Part shown: in pieces, positions 7,774 through 16,893 of the stretch
Position numbering within the stretch: the first letter of the stretch is position 1
Layout of the letters: every line of letters begins with the position of its first letter
Source: a virus
Length of the DNA: 37,313 nt
Reading direction: 5' to 3' (one strand)
IMG/VR virus record: IMGVR_UViG_3300032313_001074
Span: 1 to 37,313 of that record
The notes under the pieces: model-generated
Database searches by the model: none
Seen by the model: only the letters and a program-made list of their open reading frames with translations
Told to the model about the DNA's origin: nothing
Position numbers and translations under genes: made by a program

Positions 7774-9675
7774 TTAAATTAATTCTGCAACGAATTCAGT
7801 GCTTCTCTTTGCAAAATTCTCTGGAGCCATTATATCAAAATAAGCTTTTACACCCCAATTCCCCAACATAAGAGTGGTATAGTTATCTTTTCTAGCTCTA
7901 TTTATACTTGTAGATTTTTTTAGATGGGATGGTAAATCAAAGCTTTGGGTACCTCTGGAGGTTGTAGTAACTTCAACATTGGCGCACTGGTCTTTAGTAT
8001 CTTGAACAATGAAATCTTGTTGTTCTATAAATTCACGAACAGTCAATTTTTTTGTTTCATATTCATTATCGGCTTTTTCCCCGATACCTCTAGGGTATAT
8101 ATATTCCATAGGGAGATTCATTGTAAAAATGTTTTCTAATATATCGGGGTGGTTACTAGCTCTAGAAGCAAACCATATTTTTTTATGATCAATACAGGTT
8201 TGTAGGTAAGAGTTTGCACGACCCAAGAAGAAACTTGTAAAATACTGTTTAATACATATATTTCCAAAATCTTTATTATATTGACGGGCGCAGTCTTTTA
8301 ACATTTTAGTATAATCTTCGTTTTCCTTGTCGGAATCAAAATCGACAAAACCAATTTTACGGTTTATATCTTTAAAAAATTGGGAATTGTTTACCGCGTC
8401 TATAAATGTGTCAGCACCAGCATGGTCAATTACAATTAGGGCAATATTAAAGTTTTTATATAAATAATAAAAATATTTTATATGGTCTTGTAGAGAAGAT
8501 CCCGCCGCCTGATAACCATGAACTAAAATTCCCTGTTTTTTCTCTTCGTCTATTTCAATTACGCTCATAGCAAAATAGTCCGCACCCTTTGACGAAGAAA
8601 AGTTTGGATCGATAGATATAATATATTTTTTGTCTGAATCTCCGATAACTTTAGTTGTTGGATATTCACCGTCTGGGATTGTGCAATCGTGCATTTTTTT
8701 AGGTGAAAAATAACTGTCACCACCATCAATAAAACGGGCGCAATATTCACGAAGAAAAGAGTGGTGAGAACTTCCCCCGCTTTTAGCAACTTGAATTGCA
8801 CCTTGGTCTACCATGTGAGGTGGCAACGCCTCATAACCTAATTGTGAAATAAAATAAGTTCCTGGTAATTCCCCCTCTTTACTATCTTGGGCTTCTGGGT
8901 TTTCAATCAAGTGTGACCACTGTTGATAAACACGAAACAAATGTTCAAATGTATAACTAGCAGAACTAAGGGCTAACATCTGAGATGTATTTTCAAAAAT
9001 TTGTTTGTTGTCTGGATGTAATAGTCCCTTTTTAATTAATTCATCTTCTAATTTTCTAGTACGAATTCTTTCTCCAACATCTCGTGGAGAACTCAAGAAT
9101 GGAATAAGAACGTTGTCAATAATATCTGGGGGTAACAGTAGAAATTCATCAAGGATAAGAACGTTGGCACGAATACCACGAATTTTTTCTCCAGTCAAAG
9201 GAATCGCGGTAATACTCCCATCATTAACTTGCCATTCGTATTGATCGTTACGTTTACTTTTTAATCCAAAGCATTGACGAGCTAAAGATGCCTGTGGAGA
9301 ACTTAAGAATTTTTCTATTTCATTAAATACTCGACGGCTTGTACGAAAGTTAATTGAGGCAATCAGTATTTTTGTTCCAGGTTCAAACATGCACTTTAAT
9401 ATACAATAAATTGCAGCACAAAAACTTTTTGCACAACCGCGACCCCAAATAAGCATACAATAATTTCTATTAAAAAAAGAATTTAATGTTAACTCTTGAT
9501 AAGACTCTAAAGTTAATCCTAATGCTAAATCCGTAGTAAATCCTAAGTTATAACGCAAGAATTTAGCGAGAGAAACTCTTGCCTCTTGGTCTGTTAAATC
9601 TCCTTTTAACTCGGAAAGCTCTCTGTTAGTGTCAACAATTAGCTTTTTATTTTGATCTCCTACTATAAGGGCCAT
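7774..9675 (-). CDS. terL: Terminase large subunit (packaging ATPase and nuclease)
   Basis: 633 residues. It pumps DNA into the prohead and cuts the concatemer. The N-terminal ATPase has a Walker A GRGCAKS at residues 78-84 and a Walker B LILDE at 173-177. The C-terminal nuclease has an RNase H-like acidic set: Asp in IISIDPNF (about 356) and Asp in LIVIDHAGAD (about 417). Length and motif spacing fit T4 gp17-type terminases. It overlaps the upstream nuclease gene by 13 nt, and the portal gene follows 42 bp downstream, the usual packaging-module order. Confidence 0.95.
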   Translation of the reverse strand: MALIVGDQNKKLIVDTNRELSELKGDLTDQEARVSLAKFLRYNLGFTTDLALGLTLESYQELTLNSFFNRNYCMLIWGRGCAKSFCAAIYCILKCMFEPGTKILIASINFRTSRRVFNEIEKFLSSPQASLARQCFGLKSKRNDQYEWQVNDGSITAIPLTGEKIRGIRANVLILDEFLLLPPDIIDNVLIPFLSSPRDVGERIRTRKLEDELIKKGLLHPDNKQIFENTSQMLALSSASYTFEHLFRVYQQWSHLIENPEAQDSKEGELPGTYFISQLGYEALPPHMVDQGAIQVAKSGGSSHHSFLREYCARFIDGGDSYFSPKKMHDCTIPDGEYPTTKVIGDSDKKYIISIDPNFSSSKGADYFAMSVIEIDEEKKQGILVHGYQAAGSSLQDHIKYFYYLYKNFNIALIVIDHAGADTFIDAVNNSQFFKDINRKIGFVDFDSDKENEDYTKMLKDCARQYNKDFGNICIKQYFTSFFLGRANSYLQTCIDHKKIWFASRASNHPDILENIFTMNLPMEYIYPRGIGEKADNEYETKKLTVREFIEQQDFIVQDTKDQCANVEVTTTSRGTQSFDLPSHLKKSTSINRARKDNYTTLMLGNWGVKAYFDIMAPENFAKRSTEFVAELI

Positions 9676-10601
9676 TGTGTATCAAAGTAATATTGTAAAT
9701 CAATTTTACAAGCTTCCTCATTCATTCCTAAAATATGTAGAGTTTTAATTTTGGCATCTTCACGGCCATCACAGAAAACAAATTGTAAATTGTCATAGTT
9801 TCTTAGAAGCTGTCTCATATTATGGGCGACAAACTCCCCAGAAGCTTTGCTAAATTTTTGTTTTTGATACATCATTGTATTAATCGTTGACTCGACTACG
9901 ACAACGATGTAGCCCTCTAATTTTTTAGCCTTTTGTATTTCTCTTTCAAATCTTTCGCGTCCGCCACTTAACGTCCCGTAAAAATCGTTTAAGCTTTTAC
10001 GCTCGACGGCTAATTTATTGTTAGGATGAAGAGAATAATCTCCGTATTCTAATTTAGATTCAATTAAAGTATGACCTTCAAAAGAAAAAGGTTTTTGTTC
10101 CCGAGTATCTACAATAATTTGTGGGATCGCGGTAAAAGGAATTTCATCTGGAATAGAATAATTAAATCTGTAATGCAATCCACTTTTTTTACATAAATTA
10201 TTGTAATGCGTTCCAGAAAATGATTCGATTGTACTAACGGGTAATAAACAATTAATTGTTTGGCACTCTACTTGAGCGGGTGCGGTATCTAGGTTCTTTA
10301 AATCACAATACTGACTAATTTTATTTGTAAAATAATCTGCACACTCATCCTTACTTAAAGTCTTTAGCCAGTTTTTATAGTTTTTCTTGTCTACAAAGTC
10401 ACAAGTAATATACTGGTCGAAAGATTTGTATTCTATTTTCTTTCCATCGAAACGGTCAATACGTTTCCAATACGTTTCGAAATATGTTTTAACAGATAGC
10501 TTATGATAATCCTTTAAATGTTTTTGTAGTTCGGCAAAATAATTAAATTCCTCTCCACAAACTTTACATTTTAGATATATTTTATTTTTATCTAAGTTCA
10601 T
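9663..10601 (-). CDS. ERCC4/XPF-type nuclease with N-terminal C2H2 finger
   Basis: 312 residues. The C-terminal half has the ERCC4 nuclease signature: IIVDTREQ (residues 162-169), GDYS (187-190) and ERKS (200-203), followed by the helical FYGTLSGGRERFEREI. The N-terminus is a single zinc finger: Cys12, Cys15, His28, His33. Nucleases of this family cut branched or flap DNA. Position immediately before the terminase, with a 13-nt overlap, suggests a role in resolving replicated DNA for packaging or in recombination; that role is inferred. No helix-hairpin-helix tail is evident. Confidence 0.8.
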   Translation of the reverse strand: MNLDKNKIYLKCKVCGEEFNYFAELQKHLKDYHKLSVKTYFETYWKRIDRFDGKKIEYKSFDQYITCDFVDKKNYKNWLKTLSKDECADYFTNKISQYCDLKNLDTAPAQVECQTINCLLPVSTIESFSGTHYNNLCKKSGLHYRFNYSIPDEIPFTAIPQIIVDTREQKPFSFEGHTLIESKLEYGDYSLHPNNKLAVERKSLNDFYGTLSGGRERFEREIQKAKKLEGYIVVVVESTINTMMYQKQKFSKASGEFVAHNMRQLLRNYDNLQFVFCDGREDAKIKTLHILGMNEEACKIDLQYYFDTQWPL

Positions 10602-10612
10602 AATATATTATA

Positions 10613-11713
10613 TTAGCCACTGACCATTTCATCAATATCAATTCCACGAATAACGGCTTTCAATTCGTCCATCGAAGATAAACGTTTCGCCTCTTCTTCT
10701 AGATTTTGTTTTTGTGCCTCTGCCAAATTGATAATACTCTTTCGCCGCTCCTCGTCTTTCCACGCCTGTACTAAATTTAATATACTTGCGTTTTCCTGTT
10801 TACGATCCTGCATTTTTTTAGAACGATCATCTACCAAGGATTTATATAATTTATTCTGTCTTGTACGGCACTGATTATATTCTGTTTGTAAGCTACTGAT
10901 TGCCTCGTTTAGACTCATTTTGATATTACGCCCCTCATCTTCTTCAGACGCCTGTCTTAATAGCTGGCGCAAGTCTTCAACCTGTTGTAAAATACTTGAA
11001 GCTGTAACTGTTTCAGTACAAAGAGTGATAAACTGGTCCAGCTCTTCTTGTGTAAGGTCTTCTTTATCATAGGTATAACGAATAAAAGCGTCCTCAAAAA
11101 GCTTTCTGTCATCTTCTCTTTTATAGGTATTAATTTGATAACAAAAACTAAAAGTATTCATATACCTTTGAAGAGTTTCTACCTGTTTGAGTTGAGTAGC
11201 TTTTAACTTTCCTTGTTCCCAACCTATATTAAGATATTTATTAATTCTATAAAGCGTTTGGTCGAGGCGTCTTGGTGGAAAATATTCGCCCATAGGCCCT
11301 GGAGCTTGATTCTCTGTGGGGGCATAGGTTTTCATCTCAAGATACGTAGGATCGCTTTTCTGTATTTTTTCCACCAACTTATTAACCTCTCTAGACTCTA
11401 GACTTAAATGCGTTAAATTATTATTTTTAAATAAAATTTTAGCCATATCTAAGTAGTGTTGATTTTTATAGTTATTTTTTATAAACTCTTCATGTTCAGC
11501 GGTTAAGGAAACCCTGTCTCTTTGAAAGACAGATCTATTTTTATATTCTATATTATTCTCTAGTAAAAACTGCTTTAACGCACGACCCTCTTTACTTCTA
11601 CTGTCAATATTTTGATCGTTATAAGCGTAGGCGGTAATCTCAGTCAGGGTCGCCTCTGAATTTTTTTGTAAGATTTCTTTTACCCGATCCTGCTGTTCTT
11701 GAGTAAGTTCCAT
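10613..11713 (-). CDS. Helical, coiled-coil protein of unknown function
   Basis: 366 residues, highly charged and nearly all helical, with long coiled-coil stretches after residue 210 (LQQVEDLRQLLRQASEE and later EEEAKRLSSMDELK). The first 60 residues (RVKEILQKNSEATLTEITAYAYND...SRSKEGRALKQFL) could hold a helix-turn-helix. Position between the sigma-like gene and the nuclease/terminase genes makes a terminase small-subunit-like role possible, but no family signature is visible. Its start codon overlaps the end of the sigma-like gene by 1 nt. Confidence 0.65.
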   Translation of the reverse strand: MELTQEQQDRVKEILQKNSEATLTEITAYAYNDQNIDSRSKEGRALKQFLLENNIEYKNRSVFQRDRVSLTAEHEEFIKNNYKNQHYLDMAKILFKNNNLTHLSLESREVNKLVEKIQKSDPTYLEMKTYAPTENQAPGPMGEYFPPRRLDQTLYRINKYLNIGWEQGKLKATQLKQVETLQRYMNTFSFCYQINTYKREDDRKLFEDAFIRYTYDKEDLTQEELDQFITLCTETVTASSILQQVEDLRQLLRQASEEDEGRNIKMSLNEAISSLQTEYNQCRTRQNKLYKSLVDDRSKKMQDRKQENASILNLVQAWKDEERRKSIINLAEAQKQNLEEEAKRLSSMDELKAVIRGIDIDEMVSG

Positions 11714-12417
11714 CAGATGACCTCCTTTACAATCTCGCGCGCTTTTTGTAGAATACGGGATTTAATTTTACTAATTTGTCTATAGGCTGGGCGACCCTCT
11801 TTTAAACTTAGTTTATAACCCATTTTCTTAGCAACCTCTGAATCATCAAAATGTTGCAAGAACATATAATCATATACTTTCCATTCTATATTGCTTAAAT
11901 GTTTTTTCATCATTTCGTGAAAAAGTGGCATGAGGTCTTCTATATTTATATTATTTTCAGTATCGTGCAAAACACTTTCTAATGTTGTTTCTGGATTGTC
12001 ATGATTAGGACTATGCATACTTAATGGGAATTTAACATCGTAAGCAGACTTTTTACTTTTTTCCCACTTCTTATAATCTTTGCAGGAATTATTTTGTGAG
12101 CCATAAACAGAACAACCGTACTCGCCAGTATTAAACGGGCACTTTAAGCAAGGCCTAGAAAAATTCGAATAGTGGTTTCTTAACATGTTGGTCATCTGGT
12201 GGTTGATAACCTGATTAAGCCAGGGCCTTAAAGGTCTTTTACAATCCCATTTCTCCCATTTTTTATAAATATGTAATCTTAATCTTTGAGATACATCGTC
12301 AAAATCCATCCATGCGATAGCTGTTAAGTGCCAACGGTGTTTACGTTTTTGAATTTCAGAATTGATAATATCTATCGACTCTTCAAAAGTGGGCCTTACA
12401 GCTTTTTTAGATGGCAT
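11713..12417 (-). CDS. Sigma-70-like factor, candidate late sigma
   Basis: 234 residues. Residues 30-85 look like sigma region 2: MDFDDVSQRLRLHIYKKWEKWD followed by RPLRPWLNQVINHQMTNMLR. The C-terminal part (LSNIEWKVYDYMFLQHFDDSEVAKKMGY ... YRQISKIKSRILQKA) fits region 4, with a helix-turn-helix. Between them sits an unusual Cys-rich insert (CLKCPFNTGEYGCSVYG...C) that could bind zinc. Phage sigma factors of this size redirect host RNA polymerase to late promoters. The GTGTAATA boxes upstream of several late genes are its best candidate targets; that link is inference. Confidence 0.75.
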   Translation of the reverse strand: MPSKKAVRPTFEESIDIINSEIQKRKHRWHLTAIAWMDFDDVSQRLRLHIYKKWEKWDCKRPLRPWLNQVINHQMTNMLRNHYSNFSRPCLKCPFNTGEYGCSVYGSQNNSCKDYKKWEKSKKSAYDVKFPLSMHSPNHDNPETTLESVLHDTENNINIEDLMPLFHEMMKKHLSNIEWKVYDYMFLQHFDDSEVAKKMGYKLSLKEGRPAYRQISKIKSRILQKAREIVKEVI

Positions 12418-12420
12418 ATA

Positions 12421-12825
12421 TTATTCTTGATTTCTAGAAAGCCCAGCTTCTTTTTGAAATTCTTTTAAGATTTGCTCTTTTGTTTTCTTTTCATTATTAG
12501 GATTCTCTTGTACAAAATCTATTTTCTGAGAGGGGTTGTTAATTAAGCTTCCAAATGATTCACCTTTTGATTGGTAAACGTCTAATTTAAAAGAGGCTTT
12601 TACTTTTTTAAAATCGATAGTTGGAATTTCCTCTTCATCGTAAACATCTTCATCATAACGGTTTACATTTTTCTTTAATTTTAATTCATTTAAAAACCTT
12701 TCAGTCTTAGATTCCTGTTTTACTACAGGTTTTGAAGCGAAAGATTGACCGCAACAAGAACAGAACTTCGGAAGTTCAAAATTATATTCGGTAGTCTTAC
12801 CACATTTTGAGCAAAAGTATTTCAT
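12421..12825 (-). CDS. Zinc-ribbon protein of unknown function
   Basis: 134 residues. The N-terminus has a four-Cys zinc ribbon (Cys5, Cys8, then CSCC at 22-25). The rest is acidic and probably disordered (RYDEDVYDEEEIPTIDF), with a Lys-rich C-terminus. It precedes the sigma-like gene by 3 nt. A transcription-related accessory role is possible from position only. Confidence 0.6.
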   Translation of the reverse strand: MKYFCSKCGKTTEYNFELPKFCSCCGQSFASKPVVKQESKTERFLNELKLKKNVNRYDEDVYDEEEIPTIDFKKVKASFKLDVYQSKGESFGSLINNPSQKIDFVQENPNNEKKTKEQILKEFQKEAGLSRNQE

Positions 12826-12834
12826 ACACTAGTA

Positions 12835-12850
12835 TTTTATACACTTACAC
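12835..12850 (-). promoter_or_regulatory. Candidate late promoter for the zinc-ribbon/sigma/terminase operon
   Basis: Minus strand: GTGTAAG (12844-12850) runs into GTGTATAAAA (12835-12844), 9 nt before the ATG at 12825. Confidence 0.45.
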
Positions 12851-12896
12851 AAAAAAATTCTAAAATCTCTTCTGTAAGCAGTTTATAAAAATAACG

Positions 12897-12904
12897 GTGT
12901 AAAT
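12897..12904 (+). promoter_or_regulatory. Candidate late promoter box GTGTAAAT, plus strand
   Basis: GTGTAAAT with exactly 8 nt to the ATG at 12913, the same geometry as the minus-strand boxes at 4006 and 16894. Confidence 0.45.
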
Positions 12905-12912
12905 CACTATTG

Positions 12913-13500
12913 ATGTCGTTTTTAATAAACTCAGATGTGTATAGTATAATTAAAGAGGACCTAGAAGATCTCGATGGTAAACTAATTTTCGTAAAAGGCC
13001 GGTACTGCGGCGGCAAGAATAAATGCTCTGGACTTTTCTATTTAGATGCAAAAGATAATCCCGTAATTAAGGTTGCGAAAGGCGGGTTAGACGAGGAAGA
13101 ATGGTTTGGAATTCTTATCCACGAATACTGTCATTTTCTACAGTGGCGTGACAACTCTAAATACTGGGATCGTTTTTGTAATTACGACGTAACGTACTCT
13201 CAAATTCTTTCAAAACCGGAAAAATATAAAACAGAATTGATTGCATTAATGGAATTAGAAATTAATTGTGAGAAAGGTGTGGTTAAAATTATTAAAAACA
13301 ACAATCTTTTTGACCCTAAGAAATACTCACAAGCGGCCAATGCCATCCTATATAAATACGCATTTCTTTATAAATTCAACGAATGGCCAGAAGACAATAG
13401 AACCTATCAAAAGATTCAGGATGAATCGCCAAATCGAATACTAAAATCCTATAAAGAATACCTAGATATTCCTAAAAAAATTATTGATTATTATAAATAA
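12913..13500 (+). CDS. HExxH zinc metallopeptidase-like protein
   Basis: 195 residues from the ATG at 12913; a TTG codon lies directly before it, but the ATG fits the promoter box 8 nt upstream. LIHEYCHFLQW (HEYCH at 70-74) is a zinc-protease motif, and glutamates in LMELEINCE (114-120) could be the third ligand. Conserved-looking N-terminal beta strands precede it. It lies alone on the plus strand, divergent from the zinc-ribbon gene and convergent with phoH. Substrate unknown; an ImmA/IrrE-like or SprT-like role cannot be separated from sequence alone. Confidence 0.65.
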   Translation: MSFLINSDVYSIIKEDLEDLDGKLIFVKGRYCGGKNKCSGLFYLDAKDNPVIKVAKGGLDEEEWFGILIHEYCHFLQWRDNSKYWDRFCNYDVTYSQILSKPEKYKTELIALMELEINCEKGVVKIIKNNNLFDPKKYSQAANAILYKYAFLYKFNEWPEDNRTYQKIQDESPNRILKSYKEYLDIPKKIIDYYK

Positions 13501-14226
13501 TTACTTTTTAATATTTTCGAACTGTTCGATAATATAGGAGAGAATTTCAGATCTTACGATATCTTCCTTGCCGAATTCAAAGGTGTGAATGCCGCGCTCT
13601 TTAGCGCAATCTTTATCGAACAAATCAAATACTTTATTAAAGCCGCTTTGTTTAATATCTGACTGTTGAGCATCTCCACAAATAAATAGCGTAGAAAAGT
13701 TTGCCATACGTGTCATTACTAATAAGAAGTCTTCGATACGGCAATTTTGCGCCTCGTCCATGATAAAGCTGGCGTTTGAAATGTTTAAACCTCTTAAAAA
13801 TCCCAATGGCACACCAACGATCCTTTCGTCCATCATAAGGGCCTTAACATGTGGAATGGGCAACAATTCATTTAGCTTGTCTACAAGTGGCTGTGTGTAT
13901 GGTGACATTTTTTCTTCAGATGTTCCCTTGATATAACCAATTCCATGAACAGAAGATTCAACGGGAACGCGGCTATAATATATTTCGCTAGACTTCTTAT
14001 CCTTGATTTTCCTTAATGCGCAGTAAACGGCCAAAATTGTTTTGGCGGTGCCAGCAACACCTTTAAGTATAACGACTTTAGTTTTTTTATCTAAAGCAAG
14101 ATTTATAAATTCTTTTTGTTTATCTGTCCATGGTAATTCACGAATGCTTAAATCTATGGTTGTTTTTGTTTTTTTCTTCTCCGTGTATGGAGAAACGTCG
14201 CGTGGGGTTTCTTTTTTTGACTTCAT
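13501..14226 (-). CDS. phoH: PhoH-like P-loop ATPase
   Basis: 241 residues. Walker A GVAGTAKT at 56-63 and Walker B FIMDEAQ at 154-160 in the order and spacing of the PhoH family, which is common in phages of aquatic bacteria. Family members bind and hydrolyse ATP and are related to RNA helicases; their job in phages is not settled. It lies between two plus-strand genes and has its own candidate late box 14 nt upstream. It ends directly against the stop of the metallopeptidase gene. Confidence 0.9.
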   Translation of the reverse strand: MKSKKETPRDVSPYTEKKKTKTTIDLSIRELPWTDKQKEFINLALDKKTKVVILKGVAGTAKTILAVYCALRKIKDKKSSEIYYSRVPVESSVHGIGYIKGTSEEKMSPYTQPLVDKLNELLPIPHVKALMMDERIVGVPLGFLRGLNISNASFIMDEAQNCRIEDFLLVMTRMANFSTLFICGDAQQSDIKQSGFNKVFDLFDKDCAKERGIHTFEFGKEDIVRSEILSYIIEQFENIKK

Positions 14227-14240
14227 GAAAGAATACTTAT

Positions 14241-14248
14241 ATTTACAC
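14241..14248 (-). promoter_or_regulatory. Candidate late promoter box GTGTAAAT
   Basis: GTGTAAAT on the minus strand, 14 nt upstream of the phoH ATG. Confidence 0.4.
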
Positions 14249-14331
14249 TATATATAGTATAGACACTTTTTATTTTCATTAGTAAAAATATTTTTGAACA
14301 TTTCATTATATATAAAGTCTAATCTTTCACT

Positions 14332-14739
14332 ATGAATTTAAATTATTCTCTTATACCTTTAAACAGCACTATGTCAACTTGGGATTTTGTTGACGATATC
14401 GAGAACCTTTGGCCTACACTGTCGAATAGTTTCAATATTGTAACAAGTCCAAAATATAGTTTTTCTAATTTCATCGGATTCCAAGATGCTGGAACGGATT
14501 CTTACAATTTAGAAATTGAGTTGCCGCGTTTCCGTAAAGAAAGTATCAAGCTCACGGCTGAAAATAATGTTTTACATATTAGTGCAGAACAAGATAATCT
14601 TAAATTTTACCATTCGGTAAGCATTCCGTTGACATTAAACACGGATACAATTGAGGCCAAACTCGACCACGGGGTTCTTCACGTCTCTGCTCAAAAAGCT
14701 GAAAGAGCTAAAGCAAAAACTATTGAAATTAAAAACTAA
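14332..14739 (+). CDS. Small heat-shock protein, Hsp20/alpha-crystallin
   Basis: 135 residues. The alpha-crystallin domain covers about residues 55-135: YNLEIELPRFRKESIKLTAE, then NNVLHISAE, then HSVSIPLTLNTDTIEAKLDHGVLHVS. The family consensus (GVL..., ENNVLHI) is clear. It is an ATP-independent holdase that keeps unfolded proteins soluble; phage copies may help virion assembly. The C-terminal KTIEIKN replaces the usual I-X-I tail. It converges with the glycosyltransferase-like gene and overlaps it by 11 nt. Confidence 0.92.
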   Translation: MNLNYSLIPLNSTMSTWDFVDDIENLWPTLSNSFNIVTSPKYSFSNFIGFQDAGTDSYNLEIELPRFRKESIKLTAENNVLHISAEQDNLKFYHSVSIPLTLNTDTIEAKLDHGVLHVSAQKAERAKAKTIEIKN

Positions 14740-15514
14740 TTTTTTTATTTTTAGCAATTTTAATCACACGATTAAAAAAGTCACTCTTTTGCCCCCACAA
14801 ATGTAGTAATTTTAACTCTTGAGCTTTTGAACGAATTTTCTCTAGAGTTTCTTCCTGTATAACAGCAGGAATCGTTTTTAATAAGGTTTTATTTCTAATG
14901 ATATTTAATAATAGAATTTGTTCAAAAAACATGGCAATACCTGATTTTCGGGAACTATAATTTTTATCAAAAAAGCTTTTATTTAAAATCGAGTATTCAA
15001 TAACTTTATTGCAACTCTCATTGATTAAGTTAAAATTCTGTCCACCAATAATTGCACAATTTGTGGATAATGTTTCCTCATAGTTTAATTCATTTTGAAC
15101 AGTGTATTTACTATAAAATTCATAAATAGTTTCTTGTTTAAAAAGATTTTTAAAATAAGTTTCCCTATGGAATGCAAAACATTCATTAGATTTTATATGG
15201 TTGGGAAGGTCATTTATTAATAGTAAATCAAAATCAATATGAACAAATGGCTCTTTGACCATACTCATCGCTAATAACTTCCCAAGACTCCAACCCTTTT
15301 GCGGAAACTGTTTTATAAATTCGTCGTCTAAAAAAACAACTTCATCATATTTTATATTTTTAAAGAAATGGTAGTTGATTGAATCTGTATAGAGTCTTGT
15401 TCTATAACCCTGTTTTTGGGCTAAAAAGTTACTTACTGCAGCCAAAGCTGGGGTAGTATAACTTGTTCTACCTTGAAAAAAACAGGAGCTAAAAATAACT
15501 AATTTAATATCCAT
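14729..15514 (-). CDS. GT-A-type glycosyltransferase-like protein
   Basis: 261 residues. A Rossmann-like start (DIKLVIFSSCFF), then RTRLYTDSINY and GWSLGKLLAMSMVKEPFVHIDFDLLLINDLP. The DFD in HIDFD (about residue 94) fits the DxD metal-binding motif of GT-A glycosyltransferases. STNCAIIGGQN further on is also typical. It might modify phage DNA, virion glycans or host surface sugars; no acceptor can be inferred. An AT-rich stretch upstream (TATAATAC) may be its promoter. Confidence 0.6.
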   Translation of the reverse strand: MDIKLVIFSSCFFQGRTSYTTPALAAVSNFLAQKQGYRTRLYTDSINYHFFKNIKYDEVVFLDDEFIKQFPQKGWSLGKLLAMSMVKEPFVHIDFDLLLINDLPNHIKSNECFAFHRETYFKNLFKQETIYEFYSKYTVQNELNYEETLSTNCAIIGGQNFNLINESCNKVIEYSILNKSFFDKNYSSRKSGIAMFFEQILLLNIIRNKTLLKTIPAVIQEETLEKIRSKAQELKLLHLWGQKSDFFNRVIKIAKNKKISF

Positions 15515-15565
15515 TCTGGATAAGTATTATATTTCAAGAAATATTTATGTAAAATATATAATATT

Positions 15566-16885
15566 TTATCGTGTCTCGCGCCACTGTAAACTAGCAAAAG
15601 TATCGCTTGCAGCCGCCCCTATTCCACTACCGACAATAACAAAGACATTACTATTTGTACTGTCAATATTTTGACTAATATATCCTCTTTTTGCGCTTGA
15701 TAAAGATGCTATTTGAGATTGCGCGCTAAATTTACCAGCCCCCTGACCGCCAGCAATGCAATATCCTGCGTCTACGAGCATTCCACTGGTAAAATTAACG
15801 CTTGTTGCACTATTATTATATTGAACAACGCTTTCATCATTTGCGCTCACCCAAGAACCGCCAACTATCTGCCCTGTGCTTGGAATTCTCCAAAGCTCAT
15901 AAGTTATGGCATTATCTTCAGTAAATATGTTTGCCATATTCGCTCTAACAACGCTACGGTTTGGTTTTCCATAATATCCAGTTTTTAGTGCTATTGCAAG
16001 TAATGGAAGTTGACCAGTTGTTGGTACAGATCTTTTTGTTGTATTTCTTGCGGAAAAGTCTACACCAGCTTCACTGTAACCGCCTTCACTAAGAACCGTT
16101 GCACAAATTTGATCCATAGTATCTGTACCAACTGCGCCGCTATAATTTCTAATCTCACACCGGACTGGAAGATTTGGATTACTCCAATAAACGGTTGGTT
16201 TATTATTACTATTATAAAATTCGTGAGCAATGACAGCCTCGCCATCGTGTACAAAACCAGCCCTAACTCTTCCAACTCCAAGCCATTGAAAATCTGCGGT
16301 AAGTAATTGAGTTTTCGTAGGGTCTAAATTGAAAAGGGATGGCCCACTTCCATTGCATTTATCAATATTCCAATTATTTTGAGTTATGATTTCATCGTAT
16401 ACATATCCGGAAACGTCATTTCTTAAGACAAGCGCCAAAGACCCATCCCCACTTTGCTGAAAAAATATTCCATTCTTATCATCAAAAAGACCAATTCTTT
16501 TATTCGTGCCATTTCTGTAGCCTGTAAAGTTAAAACTTTGAAAGGTTAGTTGGCTTTTTCCTGGCATGTAGTGATGATACATGCGACTCTGATGTATTAC
16601 GAAATCATTTGTGCCAGTGCCAACTTGCAATATTGCTTTTGCTTGATCAACATTGAATGATATAGAAGCATTCACCCCACTAGTTTTAGTTAATAGTTCA
16701 GTGTCTTCTCCGTAAACGTGTGCATAATCTGCAAGAGTAAAGGGTGTAGACGTTCTTTGTCTGCCAAAAGCGTCAGCCGCGCCGCCTTCAAATAAATTAT
16801 TAACACTTAAAGTTCCGTCTACTACTGAAACTCTAACTGGAGAAGCCTGCCCCTCACGTTCAGCCTTTTGTATTGTTTGAATCAT
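15566..16885 (-). CDS. Virion structural / fibre-type protein
   Basis: 439 residues. AFGRQRTSTPFTLADY at about 39-54 matches a segment common near the N-terminus of structural proteins in T4-like aquatic phages (AFGRLRVS...). The rest is beta-rich with many Gly, Ser, Asn and aromatic residues and no transmembrane segments, consistent with a virion surface protein. A candidate late promoter lies 8 nt before the ATG. It is the last late gene before the gene-free divergent region. Confidence 0.75.
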   Translation of the reverse strand: MIQTIQKAEREGQASPVRVSVVDGTLSVNNLFEGGAADAFGRQRTSTPFTLADYAHVYGEDTELLTKTSGVNASISFNVDQAKAILQVGTGTNDFVIHQSRMYHHYMPGKSQLTFQSFNFTGYRNGTNKRIGLFDDKNGIFFQQSGDGSLALVLRNDVSGYVYDEIITQNNWNIDKCNGSGPSLFNLDPTKTQLLTADFQWLGVGRVRAGFVHDGEAVIAHEFYNSNNKPTVYWSNPNLPVRCEIRNYSGAVGTDTMDQICATVLSEGGYSEAGVDFSARNTTKRSVPTTGQLPLLAIALKTGYYGKPNRSVVRANMANIFTEDNAITYELWRIPSTGQIVGGSWVSANDESVVQYNNSATSVNFTSGMLVDAGYCIAGGQGAGKFSAQSQIASLSSAKRGYISQNIDSTNSNVFVIVGSGIGAAASDTFASLQWRETR

Positions 16886-16893
16886 TAAGGTAA

